From assembly GCF_004353905.1 (NCBI RefSeq), contig NZ_SMOD01000021.1, positions 1 through 64,000 on the forward strand: a DNA stretch of 64,000 nucleotides, read 5' to 3'. Positions within the stretch are counted from its first letter, which is position 1; each line of letters opens with the position of its first letter. The position numbers and the translations under genes were made by a program. The DNA comes from Paraburkholderia guartelaensis. GTDB taxonomy: Bacteria; Pseudomonadota; Gammaproteobacteria; Burkholderiales; Burkholderiaceae. Of the stretch, positions 40,515-49,319 are shown piece after piece. The notes below the pieces were generated by a model. The model did not search any database and had not been told where the DNA came from. It saw nothing but the letters and a program-made list of their open reading frames with translations.

Positions 40515-42191
40515 ATGGCCCGCATTGTCCCCGACGACTGGCAGCATCTCGAAGCGACCGGCGCCGCCGCGCGCGAGCGCGAAACGCTCGCCGCGCTCGC
40601 GCGCGGTTTGCCGAACGGCTACACCGTCTATCACGGCGTGCACTGGACGCGACTCTCCGAAGGCTTTTCGGTCTTCGGCGAGGCCGATTTCGTGATCGTC
40701 AGCCCGGCCGGGCGCGTGATGATCGTCGAGCAGAAAACCGGTTTCTTGCGCGAAACGCCGGGCGGCCTCGTCAAGGCGTACATGCAAACCGAGCGCAACG
40801 TGGCGATCGCGCTGGCGCGCACGGTCGAAGGGCTGCACCGGCGCTTTACGGCGTCGTTCGGCGCGGGCACCTACGTGCTCGAAGAGCTGTTCTACTGCCC
40901 CGACCACGTGGTGCGCGAGCCCGCCATCGCGGGCGTGAACCCGGCGCGCATTGTCGACGCCACGCGCAAGGCGCAGCTCGCCGCCATCGTGCTCGAAGCC
41001 ATGCCCGCCGACGAGCCGCGCCTGCCGTGCGCCGCGAAGATCCATCACTTTCTCGCCGACGAACTTTCGCTCACGCCCGACACCAGCGCGCTGGTGGGCG
41101 CGGCGGGCACACTCGTCACGCGGCTCGCGGGCGGCCTCGCCACGTGGGCGCGGCGGCTCGAAATCGATCCGTTCCGGCTGCGCGTGATCGGGACGGCGGG
41201 CTCGGGCAAGACGCAACTGGCCGTGCAGGTCATGAAGGACGCGGTGGCGCGCGGCGCGCGCACGCTCTACGTGTGTTTCAACCGGCCGCTCGCGGATCAC
41301 ATCGCGCAGCTCGCGCCGCCCGAGGCGAAGGTGGCGACCTATCACCAGCTATGCGACTGGGTTGCGCGTGACGGCGGCCACGTGCCCGACTTCGGGAGCC
41401 CCGGCGCATTCGACGACCTCGTGCGGCGCTTCGGCGAAATGCCGATTTCCGAGCGCTGGCAGTTCGACGTGCTGATCGTCGACGAAGGGCAGGATTTCCA
41501 GCAGCCGTGGGTCGGCGCGCTCGGGCGTCTGCTGCGGCCGGGCGCAGCATGGTGGTGGCTCGAAGATCCGCTGCAGAACCTGTACGTGCGCGAGCCGCTC
41601 GCGCTGGCGGGCTGGACCGTGCTGCGCGAGAACACCAACTACCGCAGCCCGCGCGATATCCTCGCGTTCCTGCGCGACGTGGCCGGACCGACCGTGCCCG
41701 CCATCGCGCAGCTCGCGGCGGGGAGTCCGTTCGACGGCTCCGAGGTGACGGTGGCGAGTTGGGATGAGCACGAAACCGGACCCGGCGCGGAACCCGGGGT
41801 GGTTCTGGCCACGAAACGCGCCATTACGCAGGCGCTTTCGCTCGGCTTTCGCAAGCAGGACATCGTCGTGCTTTCTTATCGCGGACGCGAGCATTCGCTC
41901 TTCGCGACGCTCGATCAGCTCGGCCCGCACCGGCTGCGCAGCTTCACGGGCCAATACGACCTGTTCGGCAATCCGCAGTATCGCGAGGGCGATGTGCTGC
42001 TCGATTCGATCTACCGCTTCAAGGGACAGTCCGCGCCGTGCGTGATCCTGACCGAGGTGGACTTCGAGTCATTCGACGAGCGCGCCGCGCGCAAACTCTT
42101 TGTCGGCGCGACGCGCGCGGCCATGAAGCTCATCGTGGTGGCGTCGCCGCGCGCCGCGCGGTTCATCGAGGGCCAGCGCGGCGGCGTCTGA
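40515..42191 (+). CDS. NERD-like nuclease domain fused to UvrD-type superfamily I helicase
   Basis: This 558-residue protein has an N-terminal PD-(D/E)XK-like NERD segment (GEADFVIV ... MIVEQKTG, with Asp58, Glu72 and Lys74 as candidate metal-site residues). A superfamily I helicase core follows: Walker A GTAGSGKT (226-232 region), motif II VDEGQD (around 323-327) and C-terminal motifs including YRFKGQSAPCVILTEVD and FVGATRAAMKLIVV. Such fusions may process damaged or foreign DNA; the exact role is unknown. It converges with the phosphoribosyltransferase-HAD gene (12-base gap). A lone defence or repair role cannot be told apart from sequence alone. Confidence 0.85.
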   Translation: MARIVPDDWQHLEATGAAARERETLAALARGLPNGYTVYHGVHWTRLSEGFSVFGEADFVIVSPAGRVMIVEQKTGFLRETPGGLVKAYMQTERNVAIALARTVEGLHRRFTASFGAGTYVLEELFYCPDHVVREPAIAGVNPARIVDATRKAQLAAIVLEAMPADEPRLPCAAKIHHFLADELSLTPDTSALVGAAGTLVTRLAGGLATWARRLEIDPFRLRVIGTAGSGKTQLAVQVMKDAVARGARTLYVCFNRPLADHIAQLAPPEAKVATYHQLCDWVARDGGHVPDFGSPGAFDDLVRRFGEMPISERWQFDVLIVDEGQDFQQPWVGALGRLLRPGAAWWWLEDPLQNLYVREPLALAGWTVLRENTNYRSPRDILAFLRDVAGPTVPAIAQLAAGSPFDGSEVTVASWDEHETGPGAEPGVVLATKRAITQALSLGFRKQDIVVLSYRGREHSLFATLDQLGPHRLRSFTGQYDLFGNPQYREGDVLLDSIYRFKGQSAPCVILTEVDFESFDERAARKLFVGATRAAMKLIVVASPRAARFIEGQRGGV

Positions 42192-42203
42192 GCGCTGTCT
42201 CGC

Positions 42204-43151
42204 TCAGCTCCAGGCCGAGGCGCCGATCAGCGTGCCCGTGCGCGCCTGGGCGTTCCACCAGATCACGCGCAAGAGCGGTGCGCTCTGGGCGATCAGGATG
42301 GCCTGCACCGGATCGCTCTCGATGAAGTGCGTCACGCCGCTGCGGATGGCCGCAGCGGCCTTGTGCGCAGCCACGGCCGCGGCCGTGTCGTCGTGCTGGT
42401 CCGGCGTGCGCATGATCAGTTCGAGGTGCCCGAAGCCGTGGCGTTCGAGCCAGGCGAGCGTGCGCTCGCGGTCGATCTCCGGACGCCCCGTGATGATCGC
42501 GCGGGTGCGCTTCATGTCGATGCCGGGCAGGCGCTCGAACGGCACCAGCTCATCGCGCTCGGCGAGCGCGGCGACGAGGTCTTCGTCGTAGCGCGCAACC
42601 GGGATATCGGGGAGCAGGACGCCGTCGAGATCGATGGCGTAGACGGCGTACTCGTGGTCGTCGGCCATGCGCGTGCCTTCGCCTTCGGTGTCGCGGATCC
42701 AGTCGGCGCGATAGCGGTCGGTGTAGGCCTGGCGCTCCCAGGGGAAGAGCGCGAAATAGCCGCTCGCGTCGATCGAATAATCGGGGCGCAAACGGCTGAG
42801 GTCGTCATAGGCGCCGGTGAGCGTGCGCACGACGAGCCCGTGCTCGGTCAGAAATGCGATGCAGTCCACGAGCGTATGGCCACGCCCCGCGATGTCCTCG
42901 CAGAGCAGCACTTTCGAGCCCGGTTCGGGCAGCGGCAACGTGGAGTCCCAGCGCACTTCGCGCGTGGTGCGGTCGTAGCGCAGGAATGCGACACCCGCTC
43001 CCGTTGCGTGCGAAACCATCAGCGCGAGCGGCGCGCCGCCGCGCAAAATGCCGACGACGAGGTCGAATTCCTCCGCGATCAGCGCCGGTTGCAGCGACTC
43101 GACCCAGTGATCGAGCTGTTCGTAGGTGAGCGGAACGACAGGTTTATCCAT
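42204..43151 (-). CDS. Phosphoribosyltransferase-HAD fusion protein
   Basis: This 315-residue protein fuses two enzyme domains. The first 165 residues are a type I phosphoribosyltransferase with the PRPP loop VLLCEDIAGRGHTL (81-94). The C-terminal part is a HAD-like phosphatase with motif I DLDGVLLPD (Asp174, Asp176) and a later TGRPEIDRER segment. This suggests coupled nucleobase or nucleotide salvage and phosphate removal, but neither substrate is known. The ATG at 43151 is chosen because upstream codons in frame lack similarity. About 280 bases (43152-43434) without a gene separate it from the divergent next gene; they hold AT-richer stretches compatible with promoters and nothing else I can name. 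Confidence 0.8.
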   Translation of the reverse strand: MDKPVVPLTYEQLDHWVESLQPALIAEEFDLVVGILRGGAPLALMVSHATGAGVAFLRYDRTTREVRWDSTLPLPEPGSKVLLCEDIAGRGHTLVDCIAFLTEHGLVVRTLTGAYDDLSRLRPDYSIDASGYFALFPWERQAYTDRYRADWIRDTEGEGTRMADDHEYAVYAIDLDGVLLPDIPVARYDEDLVAALAERDELVPFERLPGIDMKRTRAIITGRPEIDRERTLAWLERHGFGHLELIMRTPDQHDDTAAAVAAHKAAAAIRSGVTHFIESDPVQAILIAQSAPLLRVIWWNAQARTGTLIGASAWS

Positions 43152-43434
43152 GGGTTGAAATGGGTGACGAAGCCCGTGATCGGCAACTGCGCGACAAATG
43201 CGCAACGCGCGTTTCCGATAGCGGTGTACGAGAAAAAGACGGCTATTGTCAGCACAATGTTTGACGATATTATGCCTATGCTCACCGGCGCCTGCTGGCA
43301 TGGCGGGCGGAGGTAGCAGGAAAACGAGGGTAAAGCAGCAGGAAAAAGTGGCGCATTGCCGAAAAATGTGGCGCAGCGCCGCGCAAAGACACACGAAAAC
43401 GACGCGAATCATCGCGCGAAAGGGCTCGGGCAAG

Positions 43435-43977
43435 ATGTGGCAATGGATGGGATGGCCAGGCTGGCGGCGCTGGGCCGCCGTGGCGGGGTTCGCGCTCGTG
43501 GGCGCGGCGCCGCTTTTTGCACACTCCGCGCAGGCGCAGGGTTCTGCGGGTTCGCTCTCGCTAGACGTGGATGGCGAGGTGCGCGTGACCAACAACGCGT
43601 CCCACACGGCGTATCACTTCAGCGAGGCGCAGCTGCTCGCGCTGCCCGCGCATTCGATCACGACGGCCACGACGTGGACGCCGCGCTCGACTTTCACGGG
43701 CCCGCTGCTTTCAGACGTGCTCAAGGCCGTGGGCGCCTACGGCAGCCAGATCGAGATCCACACGCTCGACGACTACACCTGCGTCGTGCCCGTTGCCGAC
43801 GCCGCACGCTACGGCGTGGTGGTCGCCTACGAGATGAACGGCCAGCGCCTGAAGGTGAGCAATTTCGGCCCGTTGTTCCTGATCTATCCACGCGACCAGC
43901 ATCCGCTCGAGCTGGACGGCGCGGCGGGCGACTCGAAGTTCGCGTGGCAGATCAAGTCGATGACGATCAAGCGGTGA
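43435..43977 (+). CDS. Small periplasmic molybdopterin-oxidoreductase-fold protein
   Basis: This 180-residue protein has a signal peptide (Trp-rich start, AAVAGFALVGAAPLFA core, cleavage near AQAQG) and a sulfite-oxidase/YedY-type fold fragment: FTGPLLSDVLKAVGAYG, TLDDYTCVVPVAD, YGVVVAYEMNGQRLKVSNFGPLFLIYPRD and KFAWQIKSMTI. The fragment lacks the ECxGN region that carries the molybdenum-ligand cysteine in catalytic members, so it may bind a ligand rather than react. It ends 7 bases before a hybrid histidine kinase gene, suggesting it is the kinase's periplasmic partner. Start at Met 43435 is chosen for the signal peptide; an upstream in-frame ATG exists. Confidence 0.78.
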   Translation: MWQWMGWPGWRRWAAVAGFALVGAAPLFAHSAQAQGSAGSLSLDVDGEVRVTNNASHTAYHFSEAQLLALPAHSITTATTWTPRSTFTGPLLSDVLKAVGAYGSQIEIHTLDDYTCVVPVADAARYGVVVAYEMNGQRLKVSNFGPLFLIYPRDQHPLELDGAAGDSKFAWQIKSMTIKR

Positions 43978-43984
43978 GTAGCGG

Positions 43985-45880
43985 GTGATACAACGTCCCT
44001 TGCGACGCCTGCTGCAGGCGATCATCTGGATGGCGGCGCTCGCGCCGCCCGTGGTGGCGGTCGGCTATCTGCTCTATGCCAACCTGCTCAATCCGCAGGT
44101 CGTGCAGCGCATCACCGGCAACTACGACGGCCTCTACTGGGACGCCGCGCAGCTTCAGATCGCCTACGCGCGCTTCGAGAGCCAGTTGCTGATGTTCGCG
44201 GACGGCATCGACCGCGATCTCGACAAGGTGCGGCTGCGCTACGAGGTGCTGCAGTCGAAGCTCAATGTGATGAAGGGCTCGACGCTCTCGCTCGACTCGA
44301 CGCCCGGCCTCAAGCGACGCCAGGACGCCGATCTCGCCATTCTGGCCGCGACGATCTCGCCATTCGAGGCCGAAATCGCCACCCTCGCGGACAACCCCGA
44401 ACGCGCCGTGCCGATGCTCATGGCGCTCGACCTGCACTGGACCCAGGTGACCGACCTCGCGCTGAACCGGCGTTTCGCCGACGTGACCGAGCGCGAGGCG
44501 ATCCGGCACGATTTCATCGCCAAGCGCCGCGAGCTGTTCGCGTCCGGGCTCGTGCTGCTCGTGCTTTCGGCGGCGGCGGGCGTGCTGCTCGTGATGAACG
44601 GCTACCGGCGCACGCGCCTCTTGCACCAGCAGCACGCGGCCCTCGAAGCGGAGCACCAGGCGAGCCGGGCCGCGCGCGAGGCGAGCATGGCGAAGGACGC
44701 CTTCCTCGGCATGATCAGCCACGAACTGCGCACGCCGCTGCACGCGATCGTCTCGTCGATCGAACTGCTTGGCTTCAACTCGCATTCGGAAGCCGACCGC
44801 AAGGTGATCCAGCGCCTCGAAACCGCCGCGCGCCAGCTCGAAGCGCAGATGAAGGACTTGACCGACTACGCGCGTCTCGGCGCGGGCAAGCTCGAATTGC
44901 GGCAGGAAGAGTTCGAGCCGCGCGAGCTGCTGCAATCGATCGTCGACGAGAACGAGCAGGCGGCGCGCGCGCGCGGGCTCGTGTTCGAGCATGCGTGGGT
45001 GGGACCACAGCGGCGCGTGGTGGCCGACCCGCATCGTATTCGCCAGATCGCCGGCAACCTTGTGACGAACGCGATCCGCTACACGGAGCGCGGCAAGGTG
45101 CGGCTCGAATTCTGGCTGCAGGCGCCCGCGCGGGTCGCGCGGCCATTGCAGGATGAGGAAGGCGCGGCGAGGCCGGCTGGCGGCGACACGCTCGTGATCG
45201 TCGTCGGCGACACGGGGCCTGGCGTGGCGGCGGACCAGATTCCGCTCATCTTCAAGGAGTTCACACAGCTCGACACGTCGCGCTCGCGGCGCTACGAGGG
45301 CGCGGGGATGGGGCTTGCGATCGTGCGCGGCCTCGTCGAATTGTTCGGCGGGACGATCGAGACGCAAAGCCGCGTGGGCAAAGGCACGACCTTCACCGTG
45401 CGCATTCCTGTCACGCCGGTCGAGCCGCCGGCGCCCGCGGCCGTGGCCGAAGCGGCGCAGCCCGCGCGGGCGCTGCCGCAGGTGCTCGTCGTCGACGACA
45501 ACCCGCTCGTGCGCGATTCGCTTTGCGAGATGGTCGCGCACATGGGCTACCGCGCGCTCGCGGCCGGTGACGCCGACAGCGCGCTCGCGCTGCTCGCGCA
45601 CGAAGCCTGCGACGTGGTGCTGCTCGACCTGCACATGCCGGGCCGCGACGGGTACGACTTCGTGGCGGGGCTCAGGGCCGCGCAGGACGTGCTCGGGCAG
45701 CCGCGCGTGATTGCGGTGAGCGCCGACGTGGCGGGGCTGGCGGCGCTACCGGACAATGCGGGCAAGACCCCGGGCGGCGAGGGCGCGCCGTTCTTCGACC
45801 GGCTCACGAAGCCGGTGCATTACGAAGTGCTGCGCGCGGCGTTGCAGCGCGCGCTGAGCGCGCCGCGCGCGGCGGCCTGA
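43985..45880 (+). CDS. Hybrid sensor histidine kinase/response regulator
   Basis: This 631-residue membrane kinase has TM1 at about residues 12-33, a periplasmic sensor of about 150 residues, and TM2 at about 187-205. A HisKA domain follows with the phospho-acceptor His246 in ISHELRTPLHA, then HATPase_c (Asn362 in GNLVTNAIRYT, DTGPGV, GAGMGLAIV), and a C-terminal receiver with Asp548 in VVLLDLHMPGRDG. Start is GTG at 43985. It probably takes a periplasmic signal via the small molybdopterin-fold protein encoded just upstream and passes phosphate to the convergent BetR-type regulator. Confidence 0.92.
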   Translation: MIQRPLRRLLQAIIWMAALAPPVVAVGYLLYANLLNPQVVQRITGNYDGLYWDAAQLQIAYARFESQLLMFADGIDRDLDKVRLRYEVLQSKLNVMKGSTLSLDSTPGLKRRQDADLAILAATISPFEAEIATLADNPERAVPMLMALDLHWTQVTDLALNRRFADVTEREAIRHDFIAKRRELFASGLVLLVLSAAAGVLLVMNGYRRTRLLHQQHAALEAEHQASRAAREASMAKDAFLGMISHELRTPLHAIVSSIELLGFNSHSEADRKVIQRLETAARQLEAQMKDLTDYARLGAGKLELRQEEFEPRELLQSIVDENEQAARARGLVFEHAWVGPQRRVVADPHRIRQIAGNLVTNAIRYTERGKVRLEFWLQAPARVARPLQDEEGAARPAGGDTLVIVVGDTGPGVAADQIPLIFKEFTQLDTSRSRRYEGAGMGLAIVRGLVELFGGTIETQSRVGKGTTFTVRIPVTPVEPPAPAAVAEAAQPARALPQVLVVDDNPLVRDSLCEMVAHMGYRALAAGDADSALALLAHEACDVVLLDLHMPGRDGYDFVAGLRAAQDVLGQPRVIAVSADVAGLAALPDNAGKTPGGEGAPFFDRLTKPVHYEVLRAALQRALSAPRAAA

Positions 45881-45916
45881 AAGACCTGGGAGCGGGCTAG
45901 TGGGCGATGTGCGGCG

Positions 45917-46771
45917 TTAGCCGCGGTTGAGCCGCTTCGAAAGATCGGCGACGAGAATCGCCATGCGCGCCGGCTTTTCGTAGCAGGCCACGTTGTAGTG
46001 GCGCACCACCTGGCTGATCTCCGACTCGCTGGCCTTGCCGGTCAGCAGTTCGCCGGTGAGCACGAAGATGGGCGCATCGGGGTTCTCGGAGGCGCGCACG
46101 CTGCGGATCGCCTCGGCGGCGGTCAGGCTGCCGAACAGCCAGTCGATCACCACGCCGTCGAACACGTTGTTTTCGAGCGCTTCGTTGAATGCCGTGAGGC
46201 CGTAGAGCGCGAGCGCCGTGTAGCCGCTGTGCTCGAGGTAGTCGCGCAGGTTGTCGGCGGAGGACTGGTCGTCGTCCACGACGGCGATGAGCGGTTTGTC
46301 GGACTCGGCGCGGCGCGGGTAGATCTCGATCTTGTGGACTTCGCGCGCGTTCTGGTAGAGCGCGCCGTCCGGGCGTACCACGCGCCACTGGCCCTGCTTT
46401 TCGTACGCGACGAAGTCGGGGCGGCTGCCCGCCTCGACGGGTGCGCCGATCCACGCGGTGCAGGGCAGCTCGGCGGCGCTGACACAGAGCATCGCCTCCT
46501 GAGCGCTCGCCCCGACCATGCCGGGGTCGAGCAACTGCGCGCCGAACAGCTGGCCCGCGGGTTCGCCGAACGCTTCGGCCACTTTCTTGATCTGCGCGAG
46601 CGTCCACGGGCTGTTGCCGCGCAGCTTGCGGTGCCCCTGTGAAAAGCTCAGGTCAAGAATCCGGCACAGCTCGGTCGTTTGCTGACGCTTGCCGATGCCG
46701 TGACGGCTCATCAGCTCGCGTACGCGCTCCGCCACCGAGGCCGAGTCGGTTGTGTATGCAACGTTCGACAT
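45917..46771 (-). CDS. BetR-domain response regulator
   Basis: This protein of about 284 residues has an N-terminal helix-turn-helix BetR-type domain (VAERVRELMSRHGIGKRQQ ... ILDLSFSQGHRKLRGNSPWTLAQIKKVAEAFGEP), a middle region of unknown function, and a C-terminal receiver with Asp167/Asp168 in VVDDDQS, phosphoacceptor Asp210 in GVVIDWLFGS and Lys266 in CYEKPARM. The order (DNA-binding first, receiver last) is reversed from most regulators. It converges with the hybrid kinase gene (36-base gap), its likely partner. An upstream ATG at 46816 would add 15 residues; no clear ribosome binding site decides. No gene is seen in 46772-47094. Confidence 0.82.
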   Translation of the reverse strand: MSNVAYTTDSASVAERVRELMSRHGIGKRQQTTELCRILDLSFSQGHRKLRGNSPWTLAQIKKVAEAFGEPAGQLFGAQLLDPGMVGASAQEAMLCVSAAELPCTAWIGAPVEAGSRPDFVAYEKQGQWRVVRPDGALYQNAREVHKIEIYPRRAESDKPLIAVVDDDQSSADNLRDYLEHSGYTALALYGLTAFNEALENNVFDGVVIDWLFGSLTAAEAIRSVRASENPDAPIFVLTGELLTGKASESEISQVVRHYNVACYEKPARMAILVADLSKRLNRG

Positions 46772-47094
46772 ACTGCTCAAAGGAGGGATTCGTGGATTCA
46801 GTTTCTGATTCATCATGCCGTGGCGCCGCGGGGCCGGTCTGACCTGACCTCGCGCGGCCTGCGCACGGGAGCACGATATTCTAAACGCATAAAATGCCAA
46901 ACGACGGCGTTATTTTAGCCAAATGTAATGCGGCGCCGAATCACGAGAATGTAAGCGTATATTCGGCCTGGATTACGCGCGGCTTGCGGTATTCGCGGCA
47001 TTGCGGGGACGGCGCGCGGCTGCGAAGATGCACGATTTTGAGCGCCGTGCGCTCGCGCGCGGAAGATCAACCATACAGGTGCGAGGGGTATCGT

Positions 47095-47736
47095 TTGGAC
47101 GACGTGCGCAACGGCGGGACATGGCGGCATGAGGGCGTGCCGTATTACAGCCAGTGGGGCAGCGCCGACTGGGTGGCGCCCATCGTCGAGCGCGGCGCCG
47201 ACCCGTGTGAGGACCCGCACTGGCGCGCGAGCGGCTTCACCGAGGCCGACGCCTATCGCTTCTGGGCCAAGCGCCTGTGCGGCTTGACCTGCCTCGAGTC
47301 GGCGCTCGACTATTGGGGCGTCGCGCATGCGCCGCGCGCCCAGATGCTCGAAGAGGCGTTACAGCACGGCGTGTATCGCGTGCGTGAAGATGGCGGCGTG
47401 GACGGGTTGATTTACCGGCCGTTCGCCGGATGGGTGGAAGCCGCGTTCGGCGTGCACGTGGAGGTGATGATCGACGAGGACATTGCGGCGAGTGCTGCGC
47501 GCGTTGATGCCGATACGCTTGCCATCGTCTCTGTGAGCCCCGAGATTCGCTACCCCGAACGGGAGAATCCCGGGCAGGGCGGCCACTTGATCCTGCTGCA
47601 CGGACGTGGCGACGGCGGTGTGTGGTTTCACAATCCGTCGGGGGTTGCGCCGTATCAGGCTGATGTCTGGTTGCCGTATGAGACGGTTGCGCGGTTTCAC
47701 GCGCGGCGGGGTATGGCGATTAGGCGGCCGCGCTGA
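47095..47736 (+). CDS. C39-like cysteine peptidase-family protein
   Basis: This protein of about 213 residues has a papain-like C39 fold: candidate catalytic Cys62 in RLCGLTCLESALDYWG, His164 in GQGGHLILLHG and Asn180 in WFHNPSG. No signal peptide or membrane segment is seen, so it is probably cytosolic, unlike bacteriocin exporters with C39 domains. The start is uncertain: TTG at 47095 has a GAGGGG ribosome binding site 6 bases upstream, while ATG at 46894 would add 67 residues of low similarity. It is divergent from the BetR regulator. Function unknown. Confidence 0.68.
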   Translation: MDDVRNGGTWRHEGVPYYSQWGSADWVAPIVERGADPCEDPHWRASGFTEADAYRFWAKRLCGLTCLESALDYWGVAHAPRAQMLEEALQHGVYRVREDGGVDGLIYRPFAGWVEAAFGVHVEVMIDEDIAASAARVDADTLAIVSVSPEIRYPERENPGQGGHLILLHGRGDGGVWFHNPSGVAPYQADVWLPYETVARFHARRGMAIRRPR

Positions 47737-47812
47737 AGGCGTGTGGGTTTGTTTTTTTGTGGTTCCTGGCTGCTTTGGCCTTTCCTTGTTTTCGCGGCGG
47801 TCTGCCTGGGTC

Positions 47813-48288
47813 GCCCCTGTGCGGGGCGGCACCTACTTTTCTTTGCAGCGGCAAAGAAAAGTAGGCAAAAGAAAGCCGCTCACACCGCTAGCGCCTGCCA
47901 CCGTTCACATCTGGCCATACATGGTGAATGGCTCCGGAGCGTCTGTCACCCCGCACCTTCAACGGTAGTGACAAGGCGCTCATCCTTCCGGCGGCGCTAC
48001 GCGCGCCGAAGGGCATAACCGAAAACCATTGGTGCGCGTGCGTTTTCGCGAATGCTTGTTCGTACCATCCGGTTTCCCATGCAGACCCGACCGCAGCGCG
48101 CGTAGCGAGCAGCGGGATGAATGACTGCCTTGTCACTCAGTTAGGTGGTGCGAGGTGACAGACGCTCCGGAGCCATTCACCATGTACGACGAGATGTGAA
48201 CGGTGGCAGGCACTGGCGGTGTGAGCGGCTTTCTTTGCCTACTTTCTTTGCCGCCGCAAAGAAAGTAGGTGCCGCCCCGCACAGGGGC
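47813..48288. repeat. Long imperfect inverted repeat with internal hairpins
   Basis: The left arm 47813-47950 and right arm 48154-48288 are reverse complements with few mismatches, separated by about 203 bases. Each arm has its own strong hairpin: CCTACTTTTCTTTGC / GCAAAGAAAAGTAGG (47832-47865) and CCTACTTTCTTTGC / GCAAAGAAAGTAGG (48238-48269). Short open frames occur inside, but they follow the repeat and look spurious. The repeat fills the 620-base gap between the C39-like gene and the next LysR gene. Similar hairpin units are, from memory, frequent in Burkholderia-group genomes. It could be a non-autonomous mobile element or a REP-like structure. Confidence 0.85.
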
Positions 48289-48356
48289 AACACTTGCATA
48301 CCGACGCGAACACAAGTAAAGGCCAAAGCTAAAGGCCAAAGCAAAAACTTAAACGC

Positions 48357-49319
48357 TCAGACCGACGCCAACTGCAGCCCCTCCAACAACTGCCGCACCC
48401 GCGAAAGATCACGATTGATCGCGCCAGCATCCTCAAACAACTCCGCCAGCCAGTCGACAAACACGCGCACACGCGGCGACAACTGGCGCGACTTCACAAA
48501 CGCCACCGAAACGGGCGTAGGCAGCGGCTTCCACTGCGGCAGCACCTCCCGCAGCGCACCGCTATCCAGGTACGGCTGCGCCGCGAGCAGCGGCGGCTGG
48601 ATGAGCCCATAGCCCTGCAGACCGCAGGTCAGGTAGGCGAACTCGTCGGAGACGTGCACAAACCCGTCCACCTTCACCTTGGTCGGACTGCCCTCCACCT
48701 CGAAGTCGAACTCGAACGGGCGGCCCGTGAGCGGCGAGAGGAAGTTGACGACCGGATGCTGCGCGAGATCGTCGAGCGTTTGCGGCGCGCCGTGCCGCTC
48801 GAGGTACGCGGGGCTTGCGCAGGTCACGTGCTCCAGCACGCCGAGGCGCCGCGCCGCGAGTCCCGAGTCGGGCAGCTCGCCGAGCTGGATGCTGCAATCC
48901 ACGCCCTCGCCGACGAGATCGACGTTGCGCAGGCTCACGCCGATCACGAGGTCGATCTGCGGATAGCGCGCGTGGAAGTCGTCGAGCGCGGGCAGCACGA
49001 TCGCATTGGCGATGAGGCCGGGCATCTCCACGCGCAAGCGCCCGCCAATCGCGCCGGGCGACTGGCGCACGCTCGCTTCGGCATCGTCGATATCGGCGAG
49101 GATCTGCGAGGCGCGTTCGTAGTACGCGGCGCCTTCGGGCGTGAGCGAAAGGCGCCGCGTGGTGCGCACGAGCAATTGCGTTCCCAGCAGCGATTCGAGG
49201 TTTTGCATCAGCGTAGTAGCGCTGGCGCGCGGCATATCGAGTGACTGCGCGGCTTTGGTGAAACTATTGGTGTCGACGATGCGCACGAACGTGCGCATCG
49301 CCTGGATGCGGTCGATCAC
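48357..49319 (-). CDS. LysR-family transcriptional regulator
   Basis: This 320-residue LysR protein has the N-terminal helix-turn-helix (MRTFVRIVDTNSFTKAAQSLDMPRASATTLMQNLESLLG) and an effector domain from about residue 90. The pattern is the CrgA/DmlR-like group that often controls oxidoreductases or efflux. It lies downstream of an alcohol dehydrogenase gene on the same strand; the 299-base gap between them (49320-49618) holds a hairpin and no gene. Its own target is unknown. Confidence 0.9.
   Translation of the reverse strand: MIDRIQAMRTFVRIVDTNSFTKAAQSLDMPRASATTLMQNLESLLGTQLLVRTTRRLSLTPEGAAYYERASQILADIDDAEASVRQSPGAIGGRLRVEMPGLIANAIVLPALDDFHARYPQIDLVIGVSLRNVDLVGEGVDCSIQLGELPDSGLAARRLGVLEHVTCASPAYLERHGAPQTLDDLAQHPVVNFLSPLTGRPFEFDFEVEGSPTKVKVDGFVHVSDEFAYLTCGLQGYGLIQPPLLAAQPYLDSGALREVLPQWKPLPTPVSVAFVKSRQLSPRVRVFVDWLAELFEDAGAINRDLSRVRQLLEGLQLASV

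Noticed and set aside
47888..48612. Short open frames inside the long inverted repeat that look like hypothetical proteins
   Set aside because: Their sequence simply follows the repeat arms, and one extends into the antisense of the LysR gene. Repeated DNA of this kind often yields spurious protein families.
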